Assembly (NCBI GenBank): GCA_025506515.1
Contig: CM046453.1
Location: 45,430,395 to 45,494,394, forward strand
DNA length: 64,000 nt
Direction of reading: 5' to 3'
Origin: Flaveria trinervia
Taxonomy: Eukaryota; Streptophyta; Magnoliopsida; Asterales; Asteraceae
The notes beneath the pieces are model-generated. The model saw nothing but the letters and a program-made list of their open reading frames with translations. It did not search any database and was not told the origin of the DNA. Position numbers and translations under genes: made by a program. Shown piece by piece: positions 44,293 through 55,417 of this stretch (its first letter is position 1; each line of letters starts with the position of its first letter).

Positions 44293-44520
44293 CTCATCAG
44301 TAGTTTTATGTTTTTCAGTAGTTTTGTAAAACGACTAAGAGCTTGTTCTTCAGTCGTTGTAGTTTCAGTAGTTTCTTATCAGTAGTTTCATATTTTTTAC
44401 TTAACTCTCTGATATGTTCACAGTAGTTGTGAACATTTCAGTAGTTTGTTAAGAGTTAGTTATTTTTGTATTAGATCTGCTAGTTGTCACTTTCCCGTGA
44501 TAACAGCAGCGATTGCACTC

Positions 44521-44528
44521 TATATAAG
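44521..44528 (+). promoter_or_regulatory. TATA box of the C 5' LTR
   Basis: TATATAAG after GCACTC; conserved in A (1905) and, as TATATAGG, in the 3' LTR (56286). Confidence 0.75.
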
Positions 44529-44741
44529 GAGTGTCAACCTATTGTGATAGTAAGAATGATTTGATCAGAAATATTCGATATCATAGAAACATTCCTTGTT
44601 ATAGAAATATATTCTCTCATTATACCATTTTGTTCTTAATGCATACGAGTATCAAATTCTTGCTGCAATTTGTGTAATTCTTGTCTTATTCCGTTGCGTT
44701 ACGCTCTAATACATCAAACTTGTGATCACTATCCTGACAAA

Positions 44742-44753
44742 TGGTATCAGAGC
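44742..44753 (+). other. Primer binding site of C
   Basis: TGGTATCAGAGC, two bases after the 5' LTR; the standard plant initiator tRNA-Met complement. Confidence 0.92.
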
Positions 44754-44976
44754 AGGTTAATCATTGATCGATCTAATAATTGATCATTGAAACTGCTATT
44801 CAAGATCCAAGTTTGATTGAATTAGCATTTTTGTGTTTTGCAAGAAATGGTTATAGAGATCGAATTTTCTGTGTTTCTGGTCATTCATCCTGAGATTTTC
44901 TCTTGGTATTCATTAGTCTGTTGTGGTCTATGTAAAAACGTTTAAAAGCTTGAATTAAATTGTATTTGGACTGAAA

Positions 44977-47651
44977 ATGACTACTCCTTCCAATGATCCT
45001 CACAATACTGGTTCCTCAACCAAGCCTCCAATGCTGGTTAGGAATGAGTATAACATATGGCAACGACGAATGCTCCATCACCTGTCTGTTAACAGCGCAG
45101 GTTGTTGGACAATAGTGGTACATGGTCCACACAAGCCTATGGTGAATAATCCGGAAACCAATCAAATGGTTCCGAAGAGGAGGGAGCAATACTCACATGA
45201 GGATAAGAAGTTGTTTGAGATTGATGCAAAAGCCCATGGAATTCTGGCCATGGCACCGCCCAATGAAATCTATTCTGAGCTAATGCATCATGAAAATGCC
45301 CATGACCTCCGGAACGCCTTGAAAGAACAATTTGGAGTAATAGATCAGGTCTTGGCAAATAATAGAGAAATCCTTGCCCAACAATACGAGACATTCTCTC
45401 ATAGAAATGGTGAGACACTGACTCAACAGTTTGAGCGGTTCTCTTGTTTGATCTCTGAATTAAAAATGGTCAAACTTGAGTACACGAATATCCAGATGAA
45501 TAACAGATTTCTCCGATCACTGCCTGAGAGACGGGACGCATATACTATTGTCCTACGCTCTAGTGCAAATTTGGACAAACTATCTCTCACCCAACTCCAT
45601 GGGAAATTGCTCACATTTGAGAGAGAGATAGAACAGAAACGAAAATTGTCTTCATCTGGAAAGCTCACTGAAGACTTTGTACCAGGCAACACTGCTTTGG
45701 TTGTCATGAGTTAGAATATGCTTCATCTGAATGCCAATATGATGAGCATATTGATTTCTCCTCAAACACTTCTGATTCTACGTTTGTGAGTGTTGATAGT
45801 CAGTTTACTGGTGTAATAATGACAATCTATGCTTCATCATGGATGATCTCAAGGGGATTGCTGATGATGACTTAGAAGAGATGGATATTTTGAGCCAAAT
45901 GGCCTTGATAAATCATCTCAGAGAAGAAGTTCTACAAAATAACTGGAAGAAAGTTCCCAGGACTCTCTAGCAAAACCAAAGTTGGTTTTGACAAGAGTAA
46001 GTTGAAGTGTCACAAATGCCACAGGCTTGGACACTTTGCTAGAGAATGCAGATCATCTGGATCTAATTCCTCCGCACCTTTTGCGACTTTCCCTGGCAAT
46101 AGTCAACAACACAGAGGGCAACATCCTGTCAATTCTAGTCATCATTCTCAACAACAATCTCCTGCATATTTTGTTCCTCAGGGTCAAATGCCATATCCTT
46201 ACCCTTGTTATTACATGCCACATCAAATCAAGTTCAAGTTCCTATAGTACCACAACCTCATGCACTACCAGAACCTCAACCATCTCAATCATCAACCTCC
46301 TCAACCTCAACAACACAGCTTCTTCACCCCTGGAGTTGTTGACTGGAGCAGTTTACCGGATGACATGTCTGGTCATGAACAACTGTTCACAGGTGCTGGT
46401 GAACATGGTGGTGCCAGTCCTTTTGGGAATCTGGCTCTCATGGCCCTGGAGTCTACTGAGGGTTCCTGCTCAAATGCATCATCTTCACAGGTAACTCAGG
46501 TATCTTCAGAGGCTAAAGCCAAGTTATTTTCTGAATCATGCATTGATGCCTTTGTCTCCATTAGAGAGGCAAATGTAGCATTAATAAATCAAAAACTTGA
46601 GTTTGAGAAAACCATTTCCAAAAGAAAAGCTGAGTTTGAGTCTGCTCTTAATAGTAAAAATGATGAGATTTATAAGCTTAAATGCCAATTAAATGATGAA
46701 AAGGCCAAGCTAGAGGTTATTCCGGAAGACCAGAGAAGTCTCAAAGAAACCCTTGCAGTCACCCAGGTAGAGTGTGCTCGATGGGTACAATCATGCAAAG
46801 GTTTTGAAATGCTTCTTAGTAAGCAATCTGCTTCCAATGTGAAGTTTGGTATTGGTTATAATCACACTGCTCCTCCTATAGATTTTACTTCAAGAGCAGA
46901 AGTGAAATCTGATGGAGAAAGCAATAACCAATCCACCTCATCATGTGATTCACTTTTTGATAGAGCATCATCAAAAGTTGAAGTCAGCACTAAGCCCTCT
47001 CAGAACCCATCAGCTGATGTTGATGGTTCCACTGCTGACACTCACATGATCAAAGAGATGATCAACTCAGGAGCTATTTCTGGAAGTCCTGAAAGGACTG
47101 GAGAGCAAGATTTAACACCTGAAGTTCAAACTCCAACTACTGTCAGCACTGAAGAGAAGAAAACTGTCAATAGAAAGAGTTTGAACACTACTAAAGAGGA
47201 TGTCAAGAAAGCAAATAATGCTTCCAAAGTACTGAAGAGCAAGTCTTCAGTAGTTTCATTCTCTTTAGTTGATGATCAACATAAGATGAAGAATAAACCA
47301 TGTGAAGTATGTGGTTTGTTCAATCATCTTACAGATGATTGTTGGTACAAAAGGGGATCCAAACTCAAACATAAAGAGGAAAGTAAAGAGAAAATGGTTA
47401 AAATGCAAACTGAGTTTGAAGCCACATTTGTACCAGCAACATCAAATCCTGTAACCCTTAAGTCCAAAAAGAAATCCAAAAAGTAAGGGGTTAAACAGGT
47501 AACAACTGACATTGTTCAAAAGAAGAAGGTGCAACATAGGAACTTATCAAACCCCAATGCCAATGTGTCTGAAGAGCTGAAAGCCTTATCACAAAATCAG
47601 ACACAGCTGGTTATGATGGTTCAACATCTATTGGGAAGAGTTACCAAATAG
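44977..47651 (+). pseudogene. gag of C with coiled-coil extension (broken)
   Basis: Frame 1 (44977-45714, 245 codons) is the Gag core: MTTPSNDPHN, NIWQRRMLHHLS, IDAKAHGILAMAP and NNRFLRSLPERRDAY. A frameshift leads to an acidic stretch and a zinc knuckle CHKCHRLGHFAREC (46008 on). Frame 46260-47486 (408 codons) begins in a Gln/Pro-rich stretch, then has a predicted coiled coil (KTISKRKAEFESALNSKNDE), a Ser-rich region and a second knuckle CEVCGLFNHLTDDC (47311 on), ending in a Lys-rich tail. A TAA at 47484 interrupts, but the same frame continues to 47651. Such a long Gag with a coiled-coil extension is typical of Sirevirus relatives. It would form the particle and bind RNA. Confidence 0.87.
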
Positions 47652-50600
47652 ATGTTCCTATGTTGAAACCACAGAAAAGGAGGTCCAAGCCAAAGGATTC
47701 CTTTTCTTCACCAGTTTCTTCCTCTGAGGCTGTTGTTTCCAACAAACATGTTAGTTTACCATCTGTTGATGAGAACAGGCCCAAGACCAAAAAAGTTTAG
47801 GTCTCAAAATCTAACTAATTTGTTGTATATTGTAGGGTTCTTCAACATACCTCAGAGGCATCTGGTATGTAGACAGTGGAGGATCCATGCATATGACAGG
47901 AAACATATCACTTCTTAATGACTACTCTCAAGGAAGGAAGGGGTTTGTGTCATTTGGCAATGATGCAAAGGTTACATCATCGGAAAAGGCTTTCTTTCCA
48001 ATGGGGAAATAAAGTTTGATGATGTTAACCATGTGGAAAATCTCAAGTACAACCTCTTGAGTGTCAGTCAAATGTGTGACAAAGGCCATGTTGCTCTTTT
48101 CACCAGTCAGAACTGTCGGATTCTGTCATCCAAGTTCTAAGTTTGATTGATAAGTGTTGGATGAACACACTCTCCTAAAGGCCAACAGGACAGGAAGAGT
48201 GTATGCCTTAGATCTTTCCAAGAAAATAGATCTCAAAGGCAATCCTTGCCTATTTTCCAAGGCTTCCCCTCAAGAATCTATTCTATGGCATAGAAGGCTG
48301 GGTCATGTTAATCTCAAAAACATAAATCAGCTGATAAACCATGGTTTAGTAAGGGGACTGCCTATGAAGGAGTTCAAGTGTGAAGATAACTGCACTGCTT
48401 GTTAAAAGGAAACAACACAAAGCTTCATTTCCCTCCATAGAAGAACCTAAGTCCACTGCCTGCTTACAGCTTCTTCACATGGATCTCTTTGGTCCTGTGA
48501 GAGTGATGAGTATGCTAAGAAGAAATACTGTCTGGTAATTGTGGATGATTACTCCAGATTTGTATGGACTTTCTTCTTGCATTCAAAGGATGAGGCTGTG
48601 CAGTCCATTATGAACTTTGTGTTACACGTTGAGAAGCAGTATTCCCTACCAGTTAAGTGTGTAAGTGACAATGGTACTGAATTCAGAAACCACACACTTG
48701 ATGAGTTTTACTTATCAAAGGGAATCAAGAGGTGGTATAGCATCCCAAGAACTCCTGAGCAAAATGGAGTAGTGGAGAGAAAGAACATGACCCTTATGAA
48801 GCTGCAAGTCCATGTTGGCTGATTCTGGACTGCCAATGACTTTTTGGGCTGAAGCTGTCAATACAGCTTGCTATATACACATAGAGTTCTAGTAAATCAG
48901 AGGTTGATGAAGACTCCATATGAAGTTCTTCATCATTTGTCCCCTCTAATTTCATTCTTCAGAGCATTTGGGTGTCCTTGTTTTATTCTCAACTCACAGG
49001 ATCAACTCCAAAAAATTGATCCTAAGGTGGATGCAGGGTACTTTATTGGTTATTCATCAACTTGAAAAGCATACAGAGTCTTCAACTGTAGAAAAAGATG
49101 GTTGAAGAGACTCTACATGTTAAGTTTAATGAATCTCCAAAGGACAAGATTCCACAAAGCCCTGTGGAGATATTTGATTTGGACATACTGCAATATGTTC
49201 CTTATCAAACTCCTGTTGTTGCTCCTGTCAACAGTTCACCACCTGGTGGTCTGCTGCTGATGATGATGATAGTAGTACTCACCTCTTCAGGTTTAGTGAT
49301 CAACTGCCTGATTCAGCTAGACCTGATGGTCCTGTAGCTCCAGTAGCACCATCCACAACAAATGCTGATGAGATTTCTTCAAATTCAACTTCCTTTGAAT
49401 TACTATCCACTGATTGGTTCAAGGAAATGATTCACCATCACCATCTGCACAGATCTCATTGTGTATCAAGATCTGAAGAATCACCCTATGTCTCAAATCA
49501 TTGGTGATATCACTGCTGGGCGTATCAACAAGAAGTCAATTGTCAAATTTCTGCTTCTATGCTCTCTTCATCAGTCAGCAAGAGCCAAAGAATTATCACA
49601 TTGCTTTAAAGTACAATGGATGGGTTGATGCCATGCAGCTTGAGCTTCTTCAGTTCAAGAAACAGCAAGTGTGGGAACTGGTTCCTCTCCTCTTCCTCCA
49701 GGTAAGTGTGCAATAGGCACTAAATGGGTGTTTAGAAACAAAACTGATGAAAATGGGCTTATTGTTAAGAACAAGGCCAGACTGGTTGTTCAGGGGTTTG
49801 CACAAGAAGAAGGTATTGATTATGATGAAACCTTTGCCCCTGTAGCCAGACTGGAAGCAATCGATTGTTTTTAGCTTATGCTGCTTATCAAATCTTAAAG
49901 TTTTTCAAATGGATGTCAAAAGTGCATTTTTGTATAGGAAATTAAAGAAGAGGTTTATGTATGTCAACCACGAGGCTTTGAGGACAATAAACATCCTAAT
50001 TGGGTGTATAGCTTGATAAGGCTCTTTATGGGTTGAAACAAGCTCCTAGAGCCTGGTATGAGACATTATCAAACTTTCTTCTGGAAAATAATTTCACTAG
50101 AGGCTCCATAGATAAGACTTTATTCATTAAGAAAGCTGGGCAACATAATCTACTTGTTCAAATTTATGTAGATGATACTATTTTTGCATCCTCTGATCCA
50201 CAGTTGTATGATGCCTTTACAAAGTTGATGCAACAGAAGTTTGAAATGAGTGCCATGGGAGAATTACAGTTCTTTCTGGGTTTGCAAATCAAACAAAAGG
50301 CTGATGGAATTTTCATTCATCAGTCCAAATATACAAAAGATCTTTTGGAAAAGTTTGATTTACAAAACTGTAAGCCATGTTCTACCCCTATGTGCAGCAC
50401 CACACAACTGGATACAGATTAGAAAGGTAAAGTGGTTGATGAAACACTTTACAGATGTATGATCGTGTCCTTGATGTATTTAACAGCTTCTAGACCAGAT
50501 ATTATGTTTGCTATATGTGTTTGTGCTAGATTTCAGGCTGCACCTAAGGAGTCTCATCTGATTGCAGTCAAGAGGATCTTTAGATATTTGCAAGGTACAC

Positions 50601-51175
50601 AATCTCTAGGTTTATGGTATTCCACTGGGCACTCTTGCAAATTAGTTGCTTTCTCTGATAGTGACTATGCAGGGTGTAGTTGACCAGGAGATCAACTTCT
50701 GGTGGATGTCAATTCCTAGGCAACTGTTTGATTTCTTGGCAGAGTAAGAAACAACCATTGTTGCTACATCCACTGCTGAAGCCGAGTACATTGCTGCTGC
50801 AAGTTGTACATCCCTAGTACTCTGGCTTCAGAATCAACTTTTTGATTATGGCATTATAGAGACTAAGACTCCGTCATTAATGGATAGTGCTTTAGCTCTT
50901 TGCATTGTCAAAATCCAGTCCAGCACTCTAGGACCAAACATATAGAAATTAGACATCATTTTATAAGAGATTGTTTTGAAAAGGGTCTTATTAATCCTAT
51001 GTTTGTCCCTAGTGCTGATGAGCTTGCAGACATTTTACTAACCTTTGGATAGTTCAACTTTCAACAACCTAGTGTTAAGGCTTGGTATGCTGCAGCTAGA
51101 ATAAGTGACAACTACTGATGATCTCAGTAGTAAGTACTGATGATCATTGGTAACCATGTCACATATAAGTACTGA
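47652..51175 (+). pseudogene. pol of C (PR-INT-RT-RNase H, broken)
   Basis: Protease WYVDSGGSMHMTGN (about 47861; Gly-Gly where most relatives have Gly-Cys); integrase zinc region LWHRRLGHVNLKNI and CTAC; integrase core LLHMDLFGPV, second block SDNGTEFRN and NGVVERKNM; integrase C-terminus to about 49065; RT with CAIGTKWVFRNKTDE, QEEGIDYDETFAPVARLEA, MKQAPRAWYETL and VQIYVDDTIF; RNase H from 50432, with KSHL-type tail and the acidic Asp in FSDSDYAGC. Frameshifts occur in nearly every domain. By comparison with D the end is the TGA at 51173-51175. Inactive. Confidence 0.88.
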
Positions 51176-51815
51176 TGAGTTCTTTTACTCTCATAGTTTT
51201 TATGACTACTAAGGCTAAATGCCTCACAGTACTGAAGTACTTTATCTGTTCTAAACTACTGATGTAGTTACAAGTACTGAAATCAGTAAAACCGCTAAGT
51301 ACTGACGTCCTATGAAACACCTGAAAAGCAGATGAAAAGTCTGATGAGTAAGTGTTGAGGACAGTATGAAACAGCTGAAAAGCTAAGATTGACGAAAACA
51401 GCTGATGAGTAATTTCTCTTCAGTTGTTTCTACAATTGCTGTTCCTTCTAAACAACTGAAGCAATACCATGTCTTCAGTAGTTTCACAACTACTGATGAC
51501 TAGCACCAAGTCTTCAGTTGTTTACAACAACTGATGGTAAAACCAAAGTCTTCAGTAGTTCACAACTACTGATGACTAATACCAAGTCTTCAGTTGTTTC
51601 ATCACCTGAAGTCAAAACTGTCTCAGTACTGATGACTAAATCAGAGACTTCAGCTGTTTCAACGTCTGACGGTTAAAACCACGTCTTCAGTTGTTTTATA
51701 ACAACTGCTGATCACACCAATACGGTCAGTCTTTTTCAAACCTCTGAAGTTAATACCACGTCATCAGTAGTTCCAACAATTGATGACTCACACCAAAACC
51801 TCAGTCGTTTTCTAT
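51176..51815 (+). repeat. Hairpin array between pol and accessory ORF of C
   Basis: Short perfect inverted repeats follow one another: CAGTAGTT-TCAC-AACTACTG (51476-51495), CAGTTGTT-TAC-AACAACTG (51515 on), CAGTAGTT-CAC-AACTACTG (51553 on), weaker ones near 51591, 51624 and 51651, and CAGTTGTT-TTAT-AACAACTG (51688 on). Spacing is mostly 37-39 bp, with GATGACTA-ACCAAGTCTT between stems. No coding potential. D has a counterpart at 58500-58680. Confidence 0.88.
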
Positions 51816-51825
51816 AACCCGACCC

Positions 51826-51834
51826 TTTAAATAT
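51826..51834 (+). promoter_or_regulatory. Candidate internal TATA box before the C accessory ORF
   Basis: TTTAAATAT, 75 bp before the accessory ATG (51909), followed by a pyrimidine-rich leader. D has a far better CTATAAATA in the equivalent place. Weak alone, supported by the pairing with D. Confidence 0.4.
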
Positions 51835-51908
51835 CTTATCCCACCTTCAGAGTTTTATCTTCTCTTCTCAAACCTAACGTTCAAAAACTCTCTACCCTCT
51901 CTTCATCA

Positions 51909-54900
51909 ATGGCGACCATGCAACTAAAACCTCGACACAACTGTGTCGCACATCTCACAAAATCGCCATACTGGACCAAGTTTCACAACGCCATTGATTT
52001 AATGGTTCGTCACCCTACAAAAGCTTTTCTGGTAAATCCCACCATATATGCCGAATCCCTTAACCAATTCTGGACAAACGTCACTCTGGTCTCTGAGAGA
52101 ATGACACAGAGTCTCTTCAATCGTTTGTCCATGGCCAAAAAGTGGTCATTACTCCAGACACTCTTTGCCAAACCCTTAATCTGGATGATGCCACTTTCCC
52201 AACTGGTTATCCAAAGGCACCCACCATTGGATACCAGGTAACCTGAGTGCATCTACCATACTGAAGAAACATTTCCCGGATGCCGAACGTCTCATATTTC
52301 ATATGGTAAATGTATGCCTTGCCTCCAAGACTTCATCATGGGATCAAATGTCCACAAGGTGGCAACAGGTAATGTACTCCATCCTTGAGCAACAACCTTT
52401 AAATTTTTCTGAAATACTATTTTTAGAGCTCAAGGATATGGCCCAAAAACAAACTGCTAACGTTGGATATTATATCCTCGGTTCATAATGGACATAATTG
52501 AAAACCAACTTCAAGCTGAGGGACTTGTTGGCCTGGGAGTCCCTGCTATGGCTGTACTGCCGGAAGTATACTCCGGCACAACTCTGACCAATCACTGAAA
52601 ATGGCTGCCAAGCTGCGCAAACCCACGCAGCTGGAACCCACAGCCACCACCTCCAATCCAAAGTCCCCACCAAACCCACTAAAAGAAGACCAAAAAGGCT
52701 ACTCAGGGAATGAGTCCCCTGAGGATGCCCCTGCAACACAACGCAGGCTATATCCACTGGTTATAACCCCCTAGTGGATACGACTTCACCAGCCACAGCC
52801 GCTCAGGATTCCTCTCAAAAGGAGCCTGCAGCAACCACAGAAGGGGTACCCACAAATCTGGGATCTTCCTCATTTGAGGAGATTGCCATTGAAGAGCACC
52901 ATTCTCCCCAGGTGCACACTGCTTTTACACCATCTCCCCATGCAACCGCCCCCCAAAGTCCAACCATTATCATTGCAAACGTGCTGACTCAGCTGCATGC
53001 CTCTCCTCCTCCCCAACAACCACCAACAAAGGGGAGAACCACAGCTATTGAGGATGAGGATCACCATGCTTCTGACAACCCACAGCACCGGGGTTTACAC
53101 GTTCTATCTCCTGGTGTGGATATGGAGATCAGAACATCTAGTGAGGCTGCCACCTCTTCTGAATCAGCACATGATCAGAATGAGGTTGGTAACATAGCTA
53201 AGACCTCACTAGAGGCAACCACTGATGAAGGACATAGTCCTGAGGCTGGAAGTCCCCAGTTCCAAGAAAAAGGGGCACATGCTAAAACTGGTCTACACCC
53301 AGTGCATGTACATCCTGCTACAAGCAGGAGGTCAGGTGATTCAGCATCTGCTAATGATGACCTGGGCTTCTTTTATGATGTTCTGGCCCAGAACACAATT
53401 CTTGAGGAAGAAGTCAGTAGACTACAAAGACTACTTGACCAATTCTCTCAAGAAGCAAGTCCATCTGCCACCAACATAAACCCACAGATGGCACCTTCAC
53501 CTGAAGGTCTCCCACACACTCAGCCACTCAAAACTTCGAAGCCACCAGCCTCTATTTCTGGCACTGCTTCTCAGGGAGAGAACCCCTCTGAGCAAAGAGC
53601 TGCTATCTTTCAACAATCCCTACCTCTCAACACCCCAATGATCACAGACATTGTGATCAAAACCATGGATGAGAGGCTTCCTCAATCATACAACCCCTGG
53701 TGGAGGAGATTGTGAGCACAAGGCTTTCTGCTACTCAAACCCTTGCAACCAATGCAACCAAAAAGGGGGAGAGTCAGTCAGTGAAAGCAAAGAGAAGAGC
53801 AAACTGAAAGAAAAGGAAACTGAGAAGGAAGAGGAGTCTGTGAAGGGAACCGAAAATGATCAAGTGGGTGAAAGTCACAAAGACTTTCATGTCACATATA
53901 AGAGAGGAAGGGTGAGGAAAAAAGAAAGAACTCCAACTCAATGAGATGATCAAAATGGCAGATGCTACATAGTAAATCAATGGATGCCATTATTGATCAA
54001 CTGTATAGACAAGGGTTCGATACTGCACAGCTTGACTCAGAGATCAGGAGACTTGAAGTTGAAGAAATTGACTCAAGATGGGCAAGTTATGATGCATTAG
54101 AAAGAGAGAGACTAGAGATCATGATCAGATTCATTGCAAAATATCTTGGGAGATCATTGATCGAGATTAAATCATGGACCAGGGACAGTATCTTGCCATA
54201 ACCTCCAAGATCTGTTCGTCTGAAGCATACACTAAGGGTTTAGTAGTCGAAGCTTTGAATGAAGCAGGAGCAGGGAGCAGGACTGAGCTGTCCAACAACA
54301 AAAGCCACACTCACCTCTAAATGCTAACTCAGCCTGTCAACATTCCCTCTCCAAAACAACCACAACCACAACCCACAAAACCAACTCCTTACCCTCTAAA
54401 CCAACAGCCGATGATGCACCTAAGAAGAAGAAGAGAAGGGTGTTGAGGCTAGAAGAAGAAGAAGAAGAGGATGATGTGGAAGAAGATAGGTTGCCTCTGT
54501 CTGCAGTCTTAACATTGCCTAAAGCCAAACCCATGCCCATCACTCCCACCTCACACATGGAAACTGTGAGAGTAAAGATTGAAGAAGAGCAGCAAAAGGC
54601 TTCATGATGATGAGATGTTGAAAAGCATCAACAAAACTTATGCTGCTTCTTCATCAATAATTAGTATGAAGAAAGAAGCTCTGAGGTTGTACACCCTTGC
54701 CAACACATTTCAATATCAGAAGGAAAAGGTGAGAGTATGGCCTGATCCTAGGGTGGCTCACAGGATTGTAAAGAAAGACATTCCTTCGAGATACAAGGGC
54801 CAAGTAAAAAGGATCGTAGATGAAGAGATCACAGTGGTCCTTGTAGTATCACCCTGGGAGATTGTAGAAGATTTCAAGAAGGCCTACGAGACTAAACAGC

Positions 54901-55199
54901 CACCCCAAAAGAAGTTAGAGAACCGAGTTATTAAAAAGGGATTAGTCTACAAGAGGCTTGAGAACTTCAAACAAAATAAGCTCAGTCTGTTACTTGAAGG
55001 GACTCATCCTGATGAGTTTGCATACAGACAGATTACAACAGTTGAGCTCAAAAATGGCAAACAGGCCAAGTACATCTCAGAGCTGTATGGGCGTGAAGGA
55101 TTGTTTGATGGTGAAGCTGAGAACCTGACCATGGAAGAACAAATTATGTTTCTCAGAGCATACACCAGAGAATGCTACAGGCTTATATATGGGAAGTGA
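51909..55199 (+). pseudogene. 3' accessory ORF of C (about 1,100 codons, broken)
   Basis: Starts MATMQLKPRHNCVAHL in a good plant context (CAATGGCG). Architecture: N-terminal domain (51909-52490) with KAFLVNPTIYAESLNQFWTN and VNVCLASKTSSWDQMSTRW; a long Pro/Ser/Thr/Gln-rich linker (52774-53715) with a short coiled coil NTILEEEVSRLQRLLDQ; a Lys/Glu-rich segment (53750-53944); the helical block SMDAIIDQLYRQGFDT to RFIAKYLGRSL (53962-54201); the basic cluster PKKKKRRVLR (54419-54448) plus acidic tract; and a C-terminal domain (54579-55199) ending RECYRLIYGK. No known enzyme motif, signal peptide or clear membrane span. Broken by frameshifts at about 52240, 52490, 53700, 53945, 54200 and 54580. 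The N- and C-terminal domains are shared with D, and the C-terminal part with A. Often called env-like by position; the sequence does not support an envelope. Confidence 0.82.
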
Positions 55200-55407
55200 G
55201 TTTCATGGATGGGGGAACATCTCAGTGTCCAATTCCCCAATACAGAGCTCCCATCCATACATTGCCAACCAAATCATCAAAGACTCATTCCCAGGCCAGT
55301 GCTTATTTGGGTCATCTTCTCAACTGATCAAGAAGGAAAAAGACCAACCATTCTGCCAACAATAAGTGGGACCTTAATAAAGTTAAAGGTTTTGGCTGCA
55401 TTGGTTC
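55200..55407 (+). other. 3' untranslated region of C
   Basis: About 210 bp between the accessory stop and the PPT, matching 1100-1306 of A. Contains CAACAATAAGTGGGACC and GGTTTTGGCTGCATTGG, both conserved. No coding. Confidence 0.7.
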
Positions 55408-55415
55408 AGGGGGAG
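55408..55415 (+). other. Polypurine tract of C
   Basis: AGGGGGAG two bases before the 3' LTR, identical to A. Confidence 0.88.
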
Positions 55416-55417
55416 TT

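Larger units (their letters stand above)
43655..44739 (+). repeat. 5' LTR of C (1085 bp)
   Basis: Starts TGTTTGACCAAAAGAACC (one base off the 3' LTR start TGTTGGACC) and ends ATCCTGACA. Parts: 26-bp array (43765-44155), two long inverted repeats (44173-44292), TATA box at 44521-44528 and a conserved tail with GCGTTACGCTCTAAT. Element transcription should begin about 30 bp after the TATA box. Confidence 0.95.

Noticed and set aside
44742..44753. tRNA gene suggested by TGGTATCAGAGC
   Set aside because: Position two bases after an LTR and lack of a cloverleaf show it is a primer binding site, not a tRNA gene.
51909..55199. Calling the 3' ORF an envelope gene
   Set aside because: Only its position fits. 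I see no signal peptide, fusion peptide or membrane anchor, and there is a nuclear-localisation-like motif instead.
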